Of a stretch of DNA of 64,000 nt, positions 7,540 to 16,719 are shown one piece after another (positions within the stretch are counted from its first letter, which is position 1; each line of letters starts with the position of its first letter). The position numbers and the translations under genes were made by a program. Under the pieces are notes generated by a model. The model was not told the origin of the DNA and did not search any database. It saw nothing but the letters and a program-made list of their open reading frames with translations. The stretch comes from Rhodospirillaceae bacterium (lineage in GTDB: Bacteria > Pseudomonadota > Alphaproteobacteria > UBA8366). The stretch lies in the NCBI GenBank assembly GCA_002722095.1, contig PBKG01000025.1, forward strand, positions 62,001-126,000, written 5' to 3'.

Positions 7540-10206
7540 CTAGTTGGCCCTCGCCTCCGGAAGGTTGCGGACAATTCGGTGCAGAATTCCGCCATGGGCG
7601 ACCGTGGTTGCCTCGTCGCCGGTGTCGACCCGCACGCGAACCGGTATTTTGTCGGTTTCGCCGTTGGCCCGATTGATCGTGAGTGTGGCGGTCATGCCGG
7701 GTTCCAGCCCGTCGGCCACGCCGGTTAGGTCGAATGTCTCGCTTCCGTCCAGATTGAGCGTTTCGCGGTTCGTACCATCCATAAACTGGATCGGTACGAT
7801 GCCCATACCGACAAGGTTGGAGCGGTGAATGCGTTCAAAACTTTCCGCCAGCACAACTCTTACGCCGAGCAGATAAACGCCTTTTGCCGCCGTGTCGCGT
7901 GAGGAACCAGTGCCGTATTCCTTGCCGGCGATAATCATCGACGGGATGCCGCGCGCCTTATAGGCAGCCGCGGCGTCGAAAATACTCGCTTCCGTACCCT
8001 CGGGCATGATCCGGGTCACACTGCCTTCGGTTCCCGGCGCCATCTCGTTGCGAAGCCTGACGTTGGCGAGCGTTGCGCGTTCGACCATCTCGAAATTACT
8101 GCGCCGAGTGCCGTAGGTGTTGAAGTCGATTTCGGGAACCTGGCGTTCCTGCAAGTAGAGGCCGCCGGCGCTGTCCCGCTTGATCGCGCCCGAGGGCGAG
8201 ATGTGATCGGTGGTGATCGTATCGCCGAGCATGGCTAGTGGGCGCAGCCCTTGAATGTCATTACGCGTTGGAGGTGTTGAAGGGACACCATCGAAATAGG
8301 GAGGTTTACGAATATAGGTGCTCGCCGGGTCCCATTGGTAGGTCGGGGTCGGCGTCGGGTCGAGTGCCTCCCAAAGCGCATTGCCTTCGAACACTTTGGC
8401 GTAGCGCGCTTGGAACATATCGGGCGTCAGACAGCCTTCGAGTGCGGATTGAATTTCATCGTTCGACGGCCAGATATCTCGCAGATAGACCGGATTTCCG
8501 TCTTTATCGGTACCGAGGGGGTCGGTCTCCAGATTGGTCAAAATCGTGCCCGTAAGCGCGTAGGCGATCACCAAGGGAGGCGACGCCAGGTAGTTCGCTT
8601 TTGCCAGCGGGTGGATGCGCGCTTCGAAGTTGCGATTGCCCGACAAGACCGCACAGCAGACTAGGTCGGTGTTTTCCAGAACCGCGGTCATTTCGTCCGA
8701 TAGTGGGCCGGCCATTCCGCCGCAGGTGGTGCAGCCATAGCCGACGATATTGAACCCGAGCTGGTCGAGGTAAGGTTGAAGTCCGGCCTTCTCTAGATAA
8801 TCGCCGACGACCTGACTTCCGGGCGCGAGCGACTTTTTGATCCAGCTTTTAGCCGATAGGCCCCGTTCGACAGCTTTCTTTGCAAGTAGGCCGGCGCCGA
8901 TCAGTAACGGGGGGTTGGAAGTGTTCGTGCAGCTTGTAATGGCTGCGACGACGACATCGCCATCGCTAAGGGAATGTTCCTCACCGTCGATATGCTTCCG
9001 ACGGCTACCGGCTTTCTCGGCGATGTCGTAATAGCCAACGAGTTGACTCTCGAAATTATCCGGCGCTTCCGCGAGCGGTACTTTGTCGTGCGGGCGCTTC
9101 GGCCCGGCCAATGTGGCGCCGATGGTGGATAGATCGACTTCGACGATGTCGGTGAAGTCGAGCGGGTCGTCCGTTCGCCAAAAGCCCTGTGCTTTCGAAT
9201 AGGCCTCGATAAGAGCGATTTGCTCTGAACCGCGGCCGGTCTGATGCAGGTAGCGGATTGTCTGGTCGTCGACTGGAAAATAAGTGCACGTGGCGCCGTA
9301 TTCCGGAGTCATGTTGGCGATAGTCGCGCGGTCGGGCACGGGAAGGGAATCGAGGCCGGGACCGAAGAACTCGATGAATTTGTCGACGACACCAACCGAG
9401 CGCATTTGTTCGGTTATCGTTAAAACAAGATCCGTCGCTGTGATTCCTTCGCGAAGATCACCGGATAAATTGACCCCAACCACATCGGGAGCCTGCAGGC
9501 TGGCGGGAAAGCCCATCATTGCCGCTTCCGCTTCGATGCCGCCAATGCCCCAGCCGACAATACCGAGACCGTTGATCATGGTGGTGTGACTGTCGGTACC
9601 GAGCACCGTATCGGGAAACACCGTGCCCGGTGCCGTCGTGTCGTCCTGCCAAACCACCTGGCCGATATATTCGAGATTGATCTGGTGCATGATGCCCTTG
9701 CCCGGTGGGACAACGCGGAAATTATCGAAGTTTTCCTGGCACCACTTTGCAAGCGCAAAGCGTTCCTGATTGCGTTCAAACTCGATGCTTTGGTTGCGAT
9801 TCTCCAGGTCCGCGCCTTCCGTATGAACAACCATCAGCGAATGGTCGATGATCAAATCGACGGGAATCTTTGGATTGACGATTGCCGGGTCCCGGTCGCC
9901 CGCTGCAGCGGCATCGCGCAAACTCGCCAAATCGGCCATGAGCGGAATTCCGAGCAAATCCTGAAGATATAAACGCGTCGGATAGAAGAAAATCGCGGTC
10001 GAATCGTTAGCGGTGAAGCTTTCGATCATCTCTCGGGTAACGAGCTCCCCATCCTCGTGGCGAAGCAGATTTTCCAGCAGAATGCGTCGGCTGATCGGCA
10101 TCTTTGCGATTCCCGCCAAACCATTCGATTTCGCGTGTGGCAATGAAAATATCGTCCGATTCTTGCCGACGATATCAATAGTCTGTTTTGCATTGAAACT
10201 GTCCAT
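7540..10206 (-). CDS. acnA: Aconitate hydratase A
   Basis: 888-residue monomeric aconitase, converting citrate to isocitrate through cis-aconitate in the TCA cycle. Fe-S cluster cysteines are visible in ITSCTNTSNP and GYGCTTCGGMAGPL, and the substrate-binding swivel motif in GKEYGTGSSRD near the C-terminus. Length fits AcnA. I start at the ATG at 10206, because the AGAGGGAG ribosome site lies just upstream of it; an in-frame ATG 30 bases further up would put that site inside the gene. It is the first gene of the leftward run and faces a divergent LysR gene. It may simply be housekeeping, with the sulfatase genes reading from its promoter. Confidence 0.95.
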   Translation of the reverse strand: MDSFNAKQTIDIVGKNRTIFSLPHAKSNGLAGIAKMPISRRILLENLLRHEDGELVTREMIESFTANDSTAIFFYPTRLYLQDLLGIPLMADLASLRDAAAAGDRDPAIVNPKIPVDLIIDHSLMVVHTEGADLENRNQSIEFERNQERFALAKWCQENFDNFRVVPPGKGIMHQINLEYIGQVVWQDDTTAPGTVFPDTVLGTDSHTTMINGLGIVGWGIGGIEAEAAMMGFPASLQAPDVVGVNLSGDLREGITATDLVLTITEQMRSVGVVDKFIEFFGPGLDSLPVPDRATIANMTPEYGATCTYFPVDDQTIRYLHQTGRGSEQIALIEAYSKAQGFWRTDDPLDFTDIVEVDLSTIGATLAGPKRPHDKVPLAEAPDNFESQLVGYYDIAEKAGSRRKHIDGEEHSLSDGDVVVAAITSCTNTSNPPLLIGAGLLAKKAVERGLSAKSWIKKSLAPGSQVVGDYLEKAGLQPYLDQLGFNIVGYGCTTCGGMAGPLSDEMTAVLENTDLVCCAVLSGNRNFEARIHPLAKANYLASPPLVIAYALTGTILTNLETDPLGTDKDGNPVYLRDIWPSNDEIQSALEGCLTPDMFQARYAKVFEGNALWEALDPTPTPTYQWDPASTYIRKPPYFDGVPSTPPTRNDIQGLRPLAMLGDTITTDHISPSGAIKRDSAGGLYLQERQVPEIDFNTYGTRRSNFEMVERATLANVRLRNEMAPGTEGSVTRIMPEGTEASIFDAAAAYKARGIPSMIIAGKEYGTGSSRDTAAKGVYLLGVRVVLAESFERIHRSNLVGMGIVPIQFMDGTNRETLNLDGSETFDLTGVADGLEPGMTATLTINRANGETDKIPVRVRVDTGDEATTVAHGGILHRIVRNLPEARAN

Positions 10207-10317
10207 AACCATTCTCCCTCTGGCATTTTCATCCAATGGCTAGGGGCGATTTTAGGATTTTTATAAAATCAAGAAAAATTGTTTCTGATAAATTAAAAAG
10301 ATATAAAATATTTAGTT

Positions 10318-11181
10318 ATGGATACGCGATTCTTAGCCAGTTTTGTCGCTGTCGTTGATGAAGGGTCGATGGCCGCTGCCGCTCGATTGCTGAATATTAC
10401 ACCGGCCGCGGTGGCGCAGAGGGTGCGTGCGTTAGAGGGCGAAATCGGTACCGCGTTGGTTTCACGTGCCGGGCGAACGGTGGCGCCGACGGAAGCGGGC
10501 CTTGCCATATTGGACCGGGCACGCTCTTTGAGCCGTGACGTGCGCGACCTACAGGCAGTAGCGGCCGGTGATCAGCCGGCCGGTGAACTACGGGTAGGCG
10601 CTAATTCGACCAGCGTCAGCGGTTTGTTGCCGGCTGTTCTGAATCGGTTAAATAAGCACCACCCGGCTGTTCGTGTGATTTTGGGGCGCGGCCATTCTTC
10701 GGGGCTCTATCAGCAATTGGTCGACCGGCAAATCGATGTTGCCATGATCACCGAGCCGAGCTTCGTCCTGCCAAAATCTTGCGATTGGCGGGAAATTCGC
10801 CGCGAACCGTTGGTCCTGATTACACCGTCGTCCCTGCGGAGACGCGACCCGGTGCGCATCCTCAAGTCCGAACCTTTCATCCGGTACAATCAAGGCCGTT
10901 GGGGGCGTGCGAATATCACCAATTATCTCCGTGCCAATGACATCAAGCCGCAGCAGCGTTTCGAGCTCGATTCACTCGATGCCATCGCGATTATGGTCGA
11001 CCGTGGATTGGGCGTTTCACTAATCCCCGATTTCGCCGGCCCATGGCCCGAAGGGCTTGCGGTTCGGAAACGGGCGGTCGGCGGTGATACCTACGAACGG
11101 CGGATCGGCCTGGTTTGGCTTCGAGCGTCAGCCAGACTTAGGCTAATCCGCGCTTTCGTCGAAGAGTTCGAAAATGCCTAG
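10318..11181 (+). CDS. LysR-family transcriptional regulator
   Basis: 287 residues: an N-terminal winged HTH (about residues 1-60, with SMAAAARLLNITPAAVAQRVRALE) and a LysR effector-binding domain (about 88-285). It is divergent from acnA and the sulfatase operon across a 111-base AT-rich gap (10207-10317), the usual arrangement for a LysR regulator and its target. The ligand may be an intermediate of the sulfated-acid pathway or a TCA acid; this is inference. Its stop overlaps the stop of the convergent SDR gene in the shared palindrome CTAG. Confidence 0.9.
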   Translation: MDTRFLASFVAVVDEGSMAAAARLLNITPAAVAQRVRALEGEIGTALVSRAGRTVAPTEAGLAILDRARSLSRDVRDLQAVAAGDQPAGELRVGANSTSVSGLLPAVLNRLNKHHPAVRVILGRGHSSGLYQQLVDRQIDVAMITEPSFVLPKSCDWREIRREPLVLITPSSLRRRDPVRILKSEPFIRYNQGRWGRANITNYLRANDIKPQQRFELDSLDAIAIMVDRGLGVSLIPDFAGPWPEGLAVRKRAVGGDTYERRIGLVWLRASARLRLIRAFVEEFENA

Positions 11182-12011
11182 GCACCAATTTTGGGATAGT
11201 CATCAGGCATGTTGGTGCATTTCAGTGTCATCGCGCCGTCGAGTTTGATTTCGCTACCGGTTACGAATTTGGATTCGTCGGAAGCGAAATAAACCGCGGC
11301 GTAGGCGACATCGAATCCATCCCCCATTTGCCCCATCGGAATGCGCGCGTTGCGGCTCGCGATCAGCGCATCAACGTCGCCGCCGGTGCGTTGGCCCGCG
11401 AGGCGGGTTTCCACCATCGGCGTGTGGAGCTGGCCGGGAATGATCGTGTTACAGCGAATGCCGCGGCCGGCGAATTCGATTGCCACCGCCTCGCTGAACC
11501 GGCGTATCGCGGCTTTTGTGGTGCAATAGGCGATTTGGAATGCGCCGCCATAGGTGAGACCCGACGTCGAGGACATGTTGATGATCGAGCCGCTTTCCTG
11601 CTCGACCATGTGGGGCAAAACCTCTTTGGTAACGAGAAAGACATGTTTGAGGTTATGGTCCATTTGGCGATCCCACACCTCTTCTTCCATATCCATAGCG
11701 CCGCCGGCGGCCGAGCCGCCGACATTGTTGTGCAATATGTCTACTCGGCCATAGGTTTTCACACAGGCCGCAACCATCGATTTGACCTCGTCTGCCTTTG
11801 TGACGTTGCAGCAATGGGTCGTGCATTCGTTGCCTTCATCGCGGATTGTCTTGGCGGTTTCGTCGAGAGCGTCCTGATCGAGGTCGATCGCGAAAACCTT
11901 CGCGCCTTCCCGCGCAAACAATGTCGCGCTCGCGCGACCGTTTCCCCATCCGGGTCCGCACGATCCCGCGCCCGAAACCAATGCAACTTTGCCTTCCAAT
12001 CGACCTGCCAT
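11178..12011 (-). CDS. Short-chain dehydrogenase/reductase (SDR)
   Basis: 277-residue classical SDR. The glycine-rich cofactor motif is VSGAGSCGPGWGNG (residues 12-25), longer than the usual TGxxxGIG. HNNVGG is the NAG-type motif, and the catalytic Ser near 148, Tyr162 and Lys166 (YCTTK) are all present. Start chosen at 12011 because AGGAGG lies 6 bases upstream; the frame is open 54 bases further but without a ribosome site. Expected role: NAD(P)-dependent oxidation of a hydroxyl group. It is convergent with the LysR gene and may belong to the same catabolic locus, but transcription is separate. Confidence 0.87.
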   Translation of the reverse strand: MAGRLEGKVALVSGAGSCGPGWGNGRASATLFAREGAKVFAIDLDQDALDETAKTIRDEGNECTTHCCNVTKADEVKSMVAACVKTYGRVDILHNNVGGSAAGGAMDMEEEVWDRQMDHNLKHVFLVTKEVLPHMVEQESGSIINMSSTSGLTYGGAFQIAYCTTKAAIRRFSEAVAIEFAGRGIRCNTIIPGQLHTPMVETRLAGQRTGGDVDALIASRNARIPMGQMGDGFDVAYAAVYFASDESKFVTGSEIKLDGAMTLKCTNMPDDYPKIGA

Positions 12012-12067
12012 GATGTCCTCCTGTTGAATTGTGATTTCTCTGGTAGTTGGCATAGGCGCGCGCAAAT

Positions 12068-12092
12068 GAAAAGGGCCGGCGCGATGGCCGGC
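12068..12092 (-). terminator. Terminator after the PP2C-like gene
   Basis: Inverted repeat GCCGGC / GCCGGC at 12075-12080 and 12087-12092. Read leftward it is followed by CCTTTTCATTT. It lies about 30 bases beyond the stop of the phosphatase gene and just upstream of the SDR gene. Confidence 0.55.
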
Positions 12093-12121
12093 GAAAGAGC
12101 AATTGCGGCGGTAGCTGAATT

Positions 12122-12901
12122 TTAGGCGGCGAGGCGGGTTTCGGCGCGATAGGTGCCCAGCATTAGCGTGCAGTCTTTATCTATCCCGTCGGAAAGCTGG
12201 TCCGATCGTAAGAAAGCACGGATACCACGATGAACGTCATCGTCGGTTTTGGCGAGCGCGGTGCATTGATCCAATGGCCGAAAAAATGGCGTGCGTGGTT
12301 GCCGTTCCGGTTCGCGAATGGATAACGGTTTTAAGGCGTCGGTCGAGGCGCAAAGGAATTCAGCCATGCCCGGTCGTGCGGAGACTTGCATTTTCTCGGC
12401 CGCATCTTCGGCGGTCACGAATGCGGGAGGTTCATCTGGATTGCGCCGCTTGAACATCATCTCGTAACGCCGTCCACTTTGCCGATACACGATAAAACCG
12501 TCGCCGATCCGCATTGCGGCGAGACCGTTGGGACTTGCGACCATGACGATGAGCGTTGCGGAAAGTGCCTCGAGCGGCGCTAATCGGTCTGCGGCAACCG
12601 CTTTCAGTGCTGATCGTACTTCTTGGCAGAGTGCCGCGAAGAGCGGTTTTGCGAATTCCGATTTTGGCTGCCGCGCGACGGTTTCGAGATCGTCGCGGCG
12701 GCGAGCAAGTTCCGCAAGGGCGCTTCGAACTGCCGTTTTGGCGCCGATATGGGCAAAGCGAGCTTGGTTCGTGCCGTCGGATAAGGCTGTAACGATCATA
12801 TCCGAGCCGACCTTCAATACTTTGCCGTAGTCATGGAATGGCGCCCGATCGGTGCTGCGCGCTGAGGCTTTTTTGAAATCGACCGCGGCATGCCAACTCA
12901 T
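12122..12901 (-). CDS. PP2C-like serine/threonine phosphatase domain protein
   Basis: 259 residues resembling the PP2C_2 group of metal-dependent Ser/Thr phosphatases. Recognisable pieces are TALSDGTN (metal-binding Asp of motif II), the strand ATLIVMVAS, RIGDGFIVYR, and the C-terminal IDKDCTLML (last metal-site Asp). The third acidic motif reads STDAL, where active enzymes usually have SDG, so activity is not certain. No membrane or sensor domain. It faces the VOC gene across a 283-base AT-rich gap. PP2C phosphatases accompany ClpV in some type VI secretion loci, and a clpV lies 1 kb away, but no other type VI gene is present. A cell-envelope or stress role is equally possible. Confidence 0.6.
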   Translation of the reverse strand: MSWHAAVDFKKASARSTDRAPFHDYGKVLKVGSDMIVTALSDGTNQARFAHIGAKTAVRSALAELARRRDDLETVARQPKSEFAKPLFAALCQEVRSALKAVAADRLAPLEALSATLIVMVASPNGLAAMRIGDGFIVYRQSGRRYEMMFKRRNPDEPPAFVTAEDAAEKMQVSARPGMAEFLCASTDALKPLSIREPERQPRTPFFRPLDQCTALAKTDDDVHRGIRAFLRSDQLSDGIDKDCTLMLGTYRAETRLAA

Positions 12902-13184
12902 TGCACTGTACTCCTAGACGTACGAAGCGACCGGCAATGTTTGTCAAAGGGCACCTACTGGATGCCTTTACTTATTGTATATATAAAACGTTTATATGAG
13001 TATTATATTACATATATAATTAAAGTAAATAATTTTATTTAATAAATAATAATATCGAAAATATATAAAAATCCCGCTCTGTTTTATTGAATAGTTTAGT
13101 GATTATCATCGGACCGGTAGGGAAATCGCGACGTTGTCGATGAGTCTCTGTAGACTGACTATCAGGTAAGCGGGAGAACAGATT

Positions 13185-13613
13185 ATGGCTGAGGCACCAT
13201 TCGAGCTTTCCGGTCTCGATCATCTGGTTCTGAGAGTGCGCGATATGCAAAGCATGATCGCGTTTTATTGCGAGGTTTTGGGATGTGGTCTCGAACGTGA
13301 GGTCGAGGAAGTCGGACTTGTGCAGCTTCGGGCCGGGGCGAGTTTGATCGATCTTGTCGATTCCGAGGGCAAGATAGGCCGAGCCGGCGGCGCGGCTCCC
13401 GGGCCTGCGGGGCGCAATGTGGATCATTTCTGCCTACGCATCGATGGCTTCGATGAGGGTAGCTTGACCGCCTATCTGACCGCTGCCGGCGTGCGGCTCG
13501 GCGAGGGAGGCATGCGGTATGGTGCCGACGGAACTGGTCCGTCGCTGTACATTTATGATCCGGAAGACAATGTGGTCGAGTTGAAAGGGGCACCGGTACG
13601 TCCGGGCCCATAG
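13185..13613 (+). CDS. VOC family (glyoxalase/dioxygenase fold) protein
   Basis: 142-residue vicinal-oxygen-chelate protein made of two beta-alpha-beta-beta-beta modules. Putative metal ligands are His13 (LDHLVLRV), His81 (VDHFCLRI) and Glu132 (DNVVELKG), the standard places for this fold. GGGAG precedes the ATG. Substrate cannot be told: glyoxalase I, fosfomycin or bleomycin resistance proteins and dioxygenases share the pattern. Stands alone between AT-rich gaps. Confidence 0.85.
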   Translation: MAEAPFELSGLDHLVLRVRDMQSMIAFYCEVLGCGLEREVEEVGLVQLRAGASLIDLVDSEGKIGRAGGAAPGPAGRNVDHFCLRIDGFDEGSLTAYLTAAGVRLGEGGMRYGADGTGPSLYIYDPEDNVVELKGAPVRPGP

Positions 13614-13857
13614 GCGACTCACCGAACGAAATATCCGCTCGAATGCCGGACAGTCCGGCTAAGGAAGGGTGAATACTGCTTCCAGCATTACAGCGATCAA
13701 TTCATCTTTCGCGGCACGTCAGGAATAATAAATAATTATCAGTCACTTAAAGGGTCGCCATTAAAGGCCGGTACGATGACTTCTTGAGGTTTCGATTCGG
13801 CTATTGGCTGTGCGCGCGAAACTTGACTCGTTGGGCGCGGCGCCTGAATTTGACCCG

Positions 13858-16479
13858 ATGCATCTCGACGTGAAAACCCTTGTCGGTAAGCTCAATAGCC
13901 CTTGCCGCGAGGCACTCGAAAACGCCGCCCATCTTGCGCTTGATCACACCCATTATTGTGTCGAAATCGAGCATTTCTTGTTGAAACTTTTCGAACGGGG
14001 CGAGACCGACATTGCTGTTGTGGTACGCCAGTACGATGTCGATGCGAACCGTGCGGTAAAGGAGCTTACTAAAGCCGTCGAGCGATCTGACAAAGGCAAC
14101 GAACGCACACCGTCGCTGTCGCCAGCGATCAGCGCCTTGCTTCAGGAAGCCTGGGAGCATTCTTCGCTGGCATTAGGCGCATCGGCAATACGCAGCGGTG
14201 CGATTCTTCAGGCGGTGCTAGACGACCCCGACCTCATCGCCCGTCTCGACGATACAGCGCCCACCGTCGCCAACATGTATCGTGAGCGATTGCGGGCCGA
14301 TTTGCCGGATTTGATCGAATTATCCAAAGAAGAGATGCCGTTGACGCTTGATGAAACTCCCGAGGGCAAGATCGCGAAAGTAGCGGAGGAGGAGAGTGAA
14401 GAGGAGAGGTCGGCTTTGGAGCGGTTCACTCAATCACTGACCGAACAGGCGGCGGTTGGATTGATCGATCCGATTATTGGGCGCGACGGAGAAATTCGCC
14501 AAATCATCGATATCCTAATGCGGCGGCGCCAAAACAATCCGATTTTAACCGGAGAAGCCGGTGTCGGCAAAACCGCCATCGTAGAGGGCTTTGCACAGCG
14601 AATTGCCGCGGGCAACGTGCCGGCACCGTTGGCAGACGTAGACGTGCGTGTTCTCGATGTCGGCTTGTTGCGGGCCGGTGCGGGCGTTCAAGGAGAATTC
14701 GAAGCTCGATTGAAAGAGGTTATCGCCGAGGTTCGACGCTCGGCGCGTCCGGTCGTTTTATTCATCGACGAAGCGCATGGCCTTATTGGCGCCGGCGACT
14801 CTAGCGGTGCCGGCGATGCGGCGAATTTGTTAAAGCCTGCCCTTGCACGCGGCGAACTTCGAACAATCGCTGCGACCACCTGGGCCGATTACAAGCGACA
14901 CGTCGAACGCGATCCGGCTTTGGCGCGGCGTTTTCAAGTAGTGAAGGTCGTAGAGCCGACTTCAGACGACGCAATAGCGATGCTCCGGGGCATTTCTCTT
15001 CGGCTCGAGGAACATCACAAGGTGCGCATTCTGGATGAAGCTCTGCAAGAAGCAGTGCGCCTGTCCGTCCGCTATATCTCCGACGGATATCTACCCGACA
15101 AGGCGGTCGCCTTGTTGGATACGGCTTGCGCACGGGTTGCGATTGCGAGACATGCGGTGCCCCCTGAACTTGAGGCAGCAACTCGTCGGAGCGAACGTCT
15201 TCGTCGCGAGGTTGAGATTCTCGCTTCCGAAACCGAAGCCGGCGAGAATCATGGCGACCGCCTGGCGACTCTGAAAAGGTCTGTGAAATCTGCTGAGAAA
15301 GAGGGATGGTCGCTTGCGGCACGATGGGATCAAGAGCGGGACCTGGTTGCCGAAATCGACGAGCTATGGGCAGAGGCGGAACGGGGGCATACCAACGGCG
15401 CCTTGAAGGCTCGACGGGCTGAGCTCTCGGAGTTGCAGGGAGACGCGCCGATGGTACCTGCCTGTGTCGACACCGATGTAGTCGCCTGCATAGTTGCCGA
15501 ACGCACTGGCATTCCTCTTGGACGGATGAAGCGCAATGAGATCGACGCGATCGTTCATCTAGAGGAAGGCCTAAGTAGCCACATTATTGGCCAACAACCG
15601 GCGTTGGCTCTGATTGCCGAACGGTTACGTAGCTACCGCGCCGGGCTCGACGAGCCGTACAAACCGGCGGGGGTTTTTCTGTTCGTAGGACCGAGCGGCG
15701 TCGGAAAAACAGAAACAGCCACGAGCTTGGCTGAAGTTCTCTATGGCGGTGCGGATAATCTAATCACGCTCAATATGTCGGAATACCAGGAATCCCACAG
15801 CGTCTCCAAACTCAAAGGGGCTCCTGCCGGCTATGTTGGATATGGCGACGGAGGGGTACTGACCGAAGCCGTTCGGCGGGCACCCCATGCGGTTATATTG
15901 TTGGATGAAGTCGAGAATGCCGATGCAGATGTGTTGGCGTTGTTCGACCATATTTTCGATAAAGGAACACTCGAAGATGCCGAAGGGTTGGAGGTGGATT
16001 TTAAAAACTGCCTTTTCGTTTTGACCACCGATCTCGGAGCGAATGCGATTGCTGATGCTGCGGGCGAAGGTAAATACGATGCGGTTGCGCTCGCAGACCA
16101 TGCACGTCCACATTTACTGAAACAATTTAAAGCCGCATTTTTGAATCGTGTTTCATTGGTACCCTTTTTGCCACTCGGGCGTGCGGAAATTCGAGCCATC
16201 GTGGCTCAAAAACTGGCGCGCCTACAAACTCGGTTTGAGAAGTCGCACGGCGAATCGATATCTGTGTCTGGTGGTCTTATGGACATGATTGCACGTCAAT
16301 GCGTTGAGGCGGGCGGCGGAGCGCGCCAAGTCGACCAAATTTTGGAGCGTGAGGTTTTGGCGAAATTGTCTGGCGAGATATTGCGTCGAATGGCTGAGGG
16401 TGAGGCGTTCGGTCCGGTTAATCTCAGCCTGACACGTAACCGTGCCGTCCAGGTGCGCATCGGGGAGGATAAAGGCTAG
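13858..16479 (+). CDS. clpV: ClpV-type AAA+ disaggregase (type VI secretion ClpV family)
   Basis: 873-residue double AAA+ ATPase. The Clp_N domain opens with LVGKLNSPCREALENAA and THYCVEIEHFLLKL, as ClpV proteins do. The first AAA domain has GEAGVGKT (about residues 232-239) and the ClpV-like blocks GAGVQGEFEARLK and NLLKPALARGELRTIAATTW. The second Walker A is GPSGVGKT (about 611-618). In type VI systems ClpV recycles the contracted TssB/TssC sheath. I place the start by alignment to the family N-terminus; it has no clear ribosome site, and TTG 13804 and GTG 13810 are in-frame alternatives. No tss gene is in the window, so its partner is unknown. Confidence 0.85.
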   Translation: MHLDVKTLVGKLNSPCREALENAAHLALDHTHYCVEIEHFLLKLFERGETDIAVVVRQYDVDANRAVKELTKAVERSDKGNERTPSLSPAISALLQEAWEHSSLALGASAIRSGAILQAVLDDPDLIARLDDTAPTVANMYRERLRADLPDLIELSKEEMPLTLDETPEGKIAKVAEEESEEERSALERFTQSLTEQAAVGLIDPIIGRDGEIRQIIDILMRRRQNNPILTGEAGVGKTAIVEGFAQRIAAGNVPAPLADVDVRVLDVGLLRAGAGVQGEFEARLKEVIAEVRRSARPVVLFIDEAHGLIGAGDSSGAGDAANLLKPALARGELRTIAATTWADYKRHVERDPALARRFQVVKVVEPTSDDAIAMLRGISLRLEEHHKVRILDEALQEAVRLSVRYISDGYLPDKAVALLDTACARVAIARHAVPPELEAATRRSERLRREVEILASETEAGENHGDRLATLKRSVKSAEKEGWSLAARWDQERDLVAEIDELWAEAERGHTNGALKARRAELSELQGDAPMVPACVDTDVVACIVAERTGIPLGRMKRNEIDAIVHLEEGLSSHIIGQQPALALIAERLRSYRAGLDEPYKPAGVFLFVGPSGVGKTETATSLAEVLYGGADNLITLNMSEYQESHSVSKLKGAPAGYVGYGDGGVLTEAVRRAPHAVILLDEVENADADVLALFDHIFDKGTLEDAEGLEVDFKNCLFVLTTDLGANAIADAAGEGKYDAVALADHARPHLLKQFKAAFLNRVSLVPFLPLGRAEIRAIVAQKLARLQTRFEKSHGESISVSGGLMDMIARQCVEAGGGARQVDQILEREVLAKLSGEILRRMAEGEAFGPVNLSLTRNRAVQVRIGEDKG

Positions 16480-16719
16480 CAATTTGTAAAATTCGGCAAG
16501 CCAAATATCGAGAAAATTGGGTTCGAGCAATTTTTATTAGGTTTGATTGCGGAATTTACGAATGTAATGGCAATATATTGTTAAACTTATTAAATAATAT
16601 CGAATACTTAGTATTTAATTATTCACCTTTACTAAGATATACTTTGTTTGATATAGTAAGTGTCAATAGAAGCTGAATGGTCCGATGGATTAGTTCGGTC
16701 ACAATACAGGGTATTACCG

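Noticed and set aside
12955..13080. AT-rich stretch that might be an origin or insertion scar
   Set aside because: No DnaA boxes, iterons or inverted ends seen; likely just the promoter region of two divergent genes.
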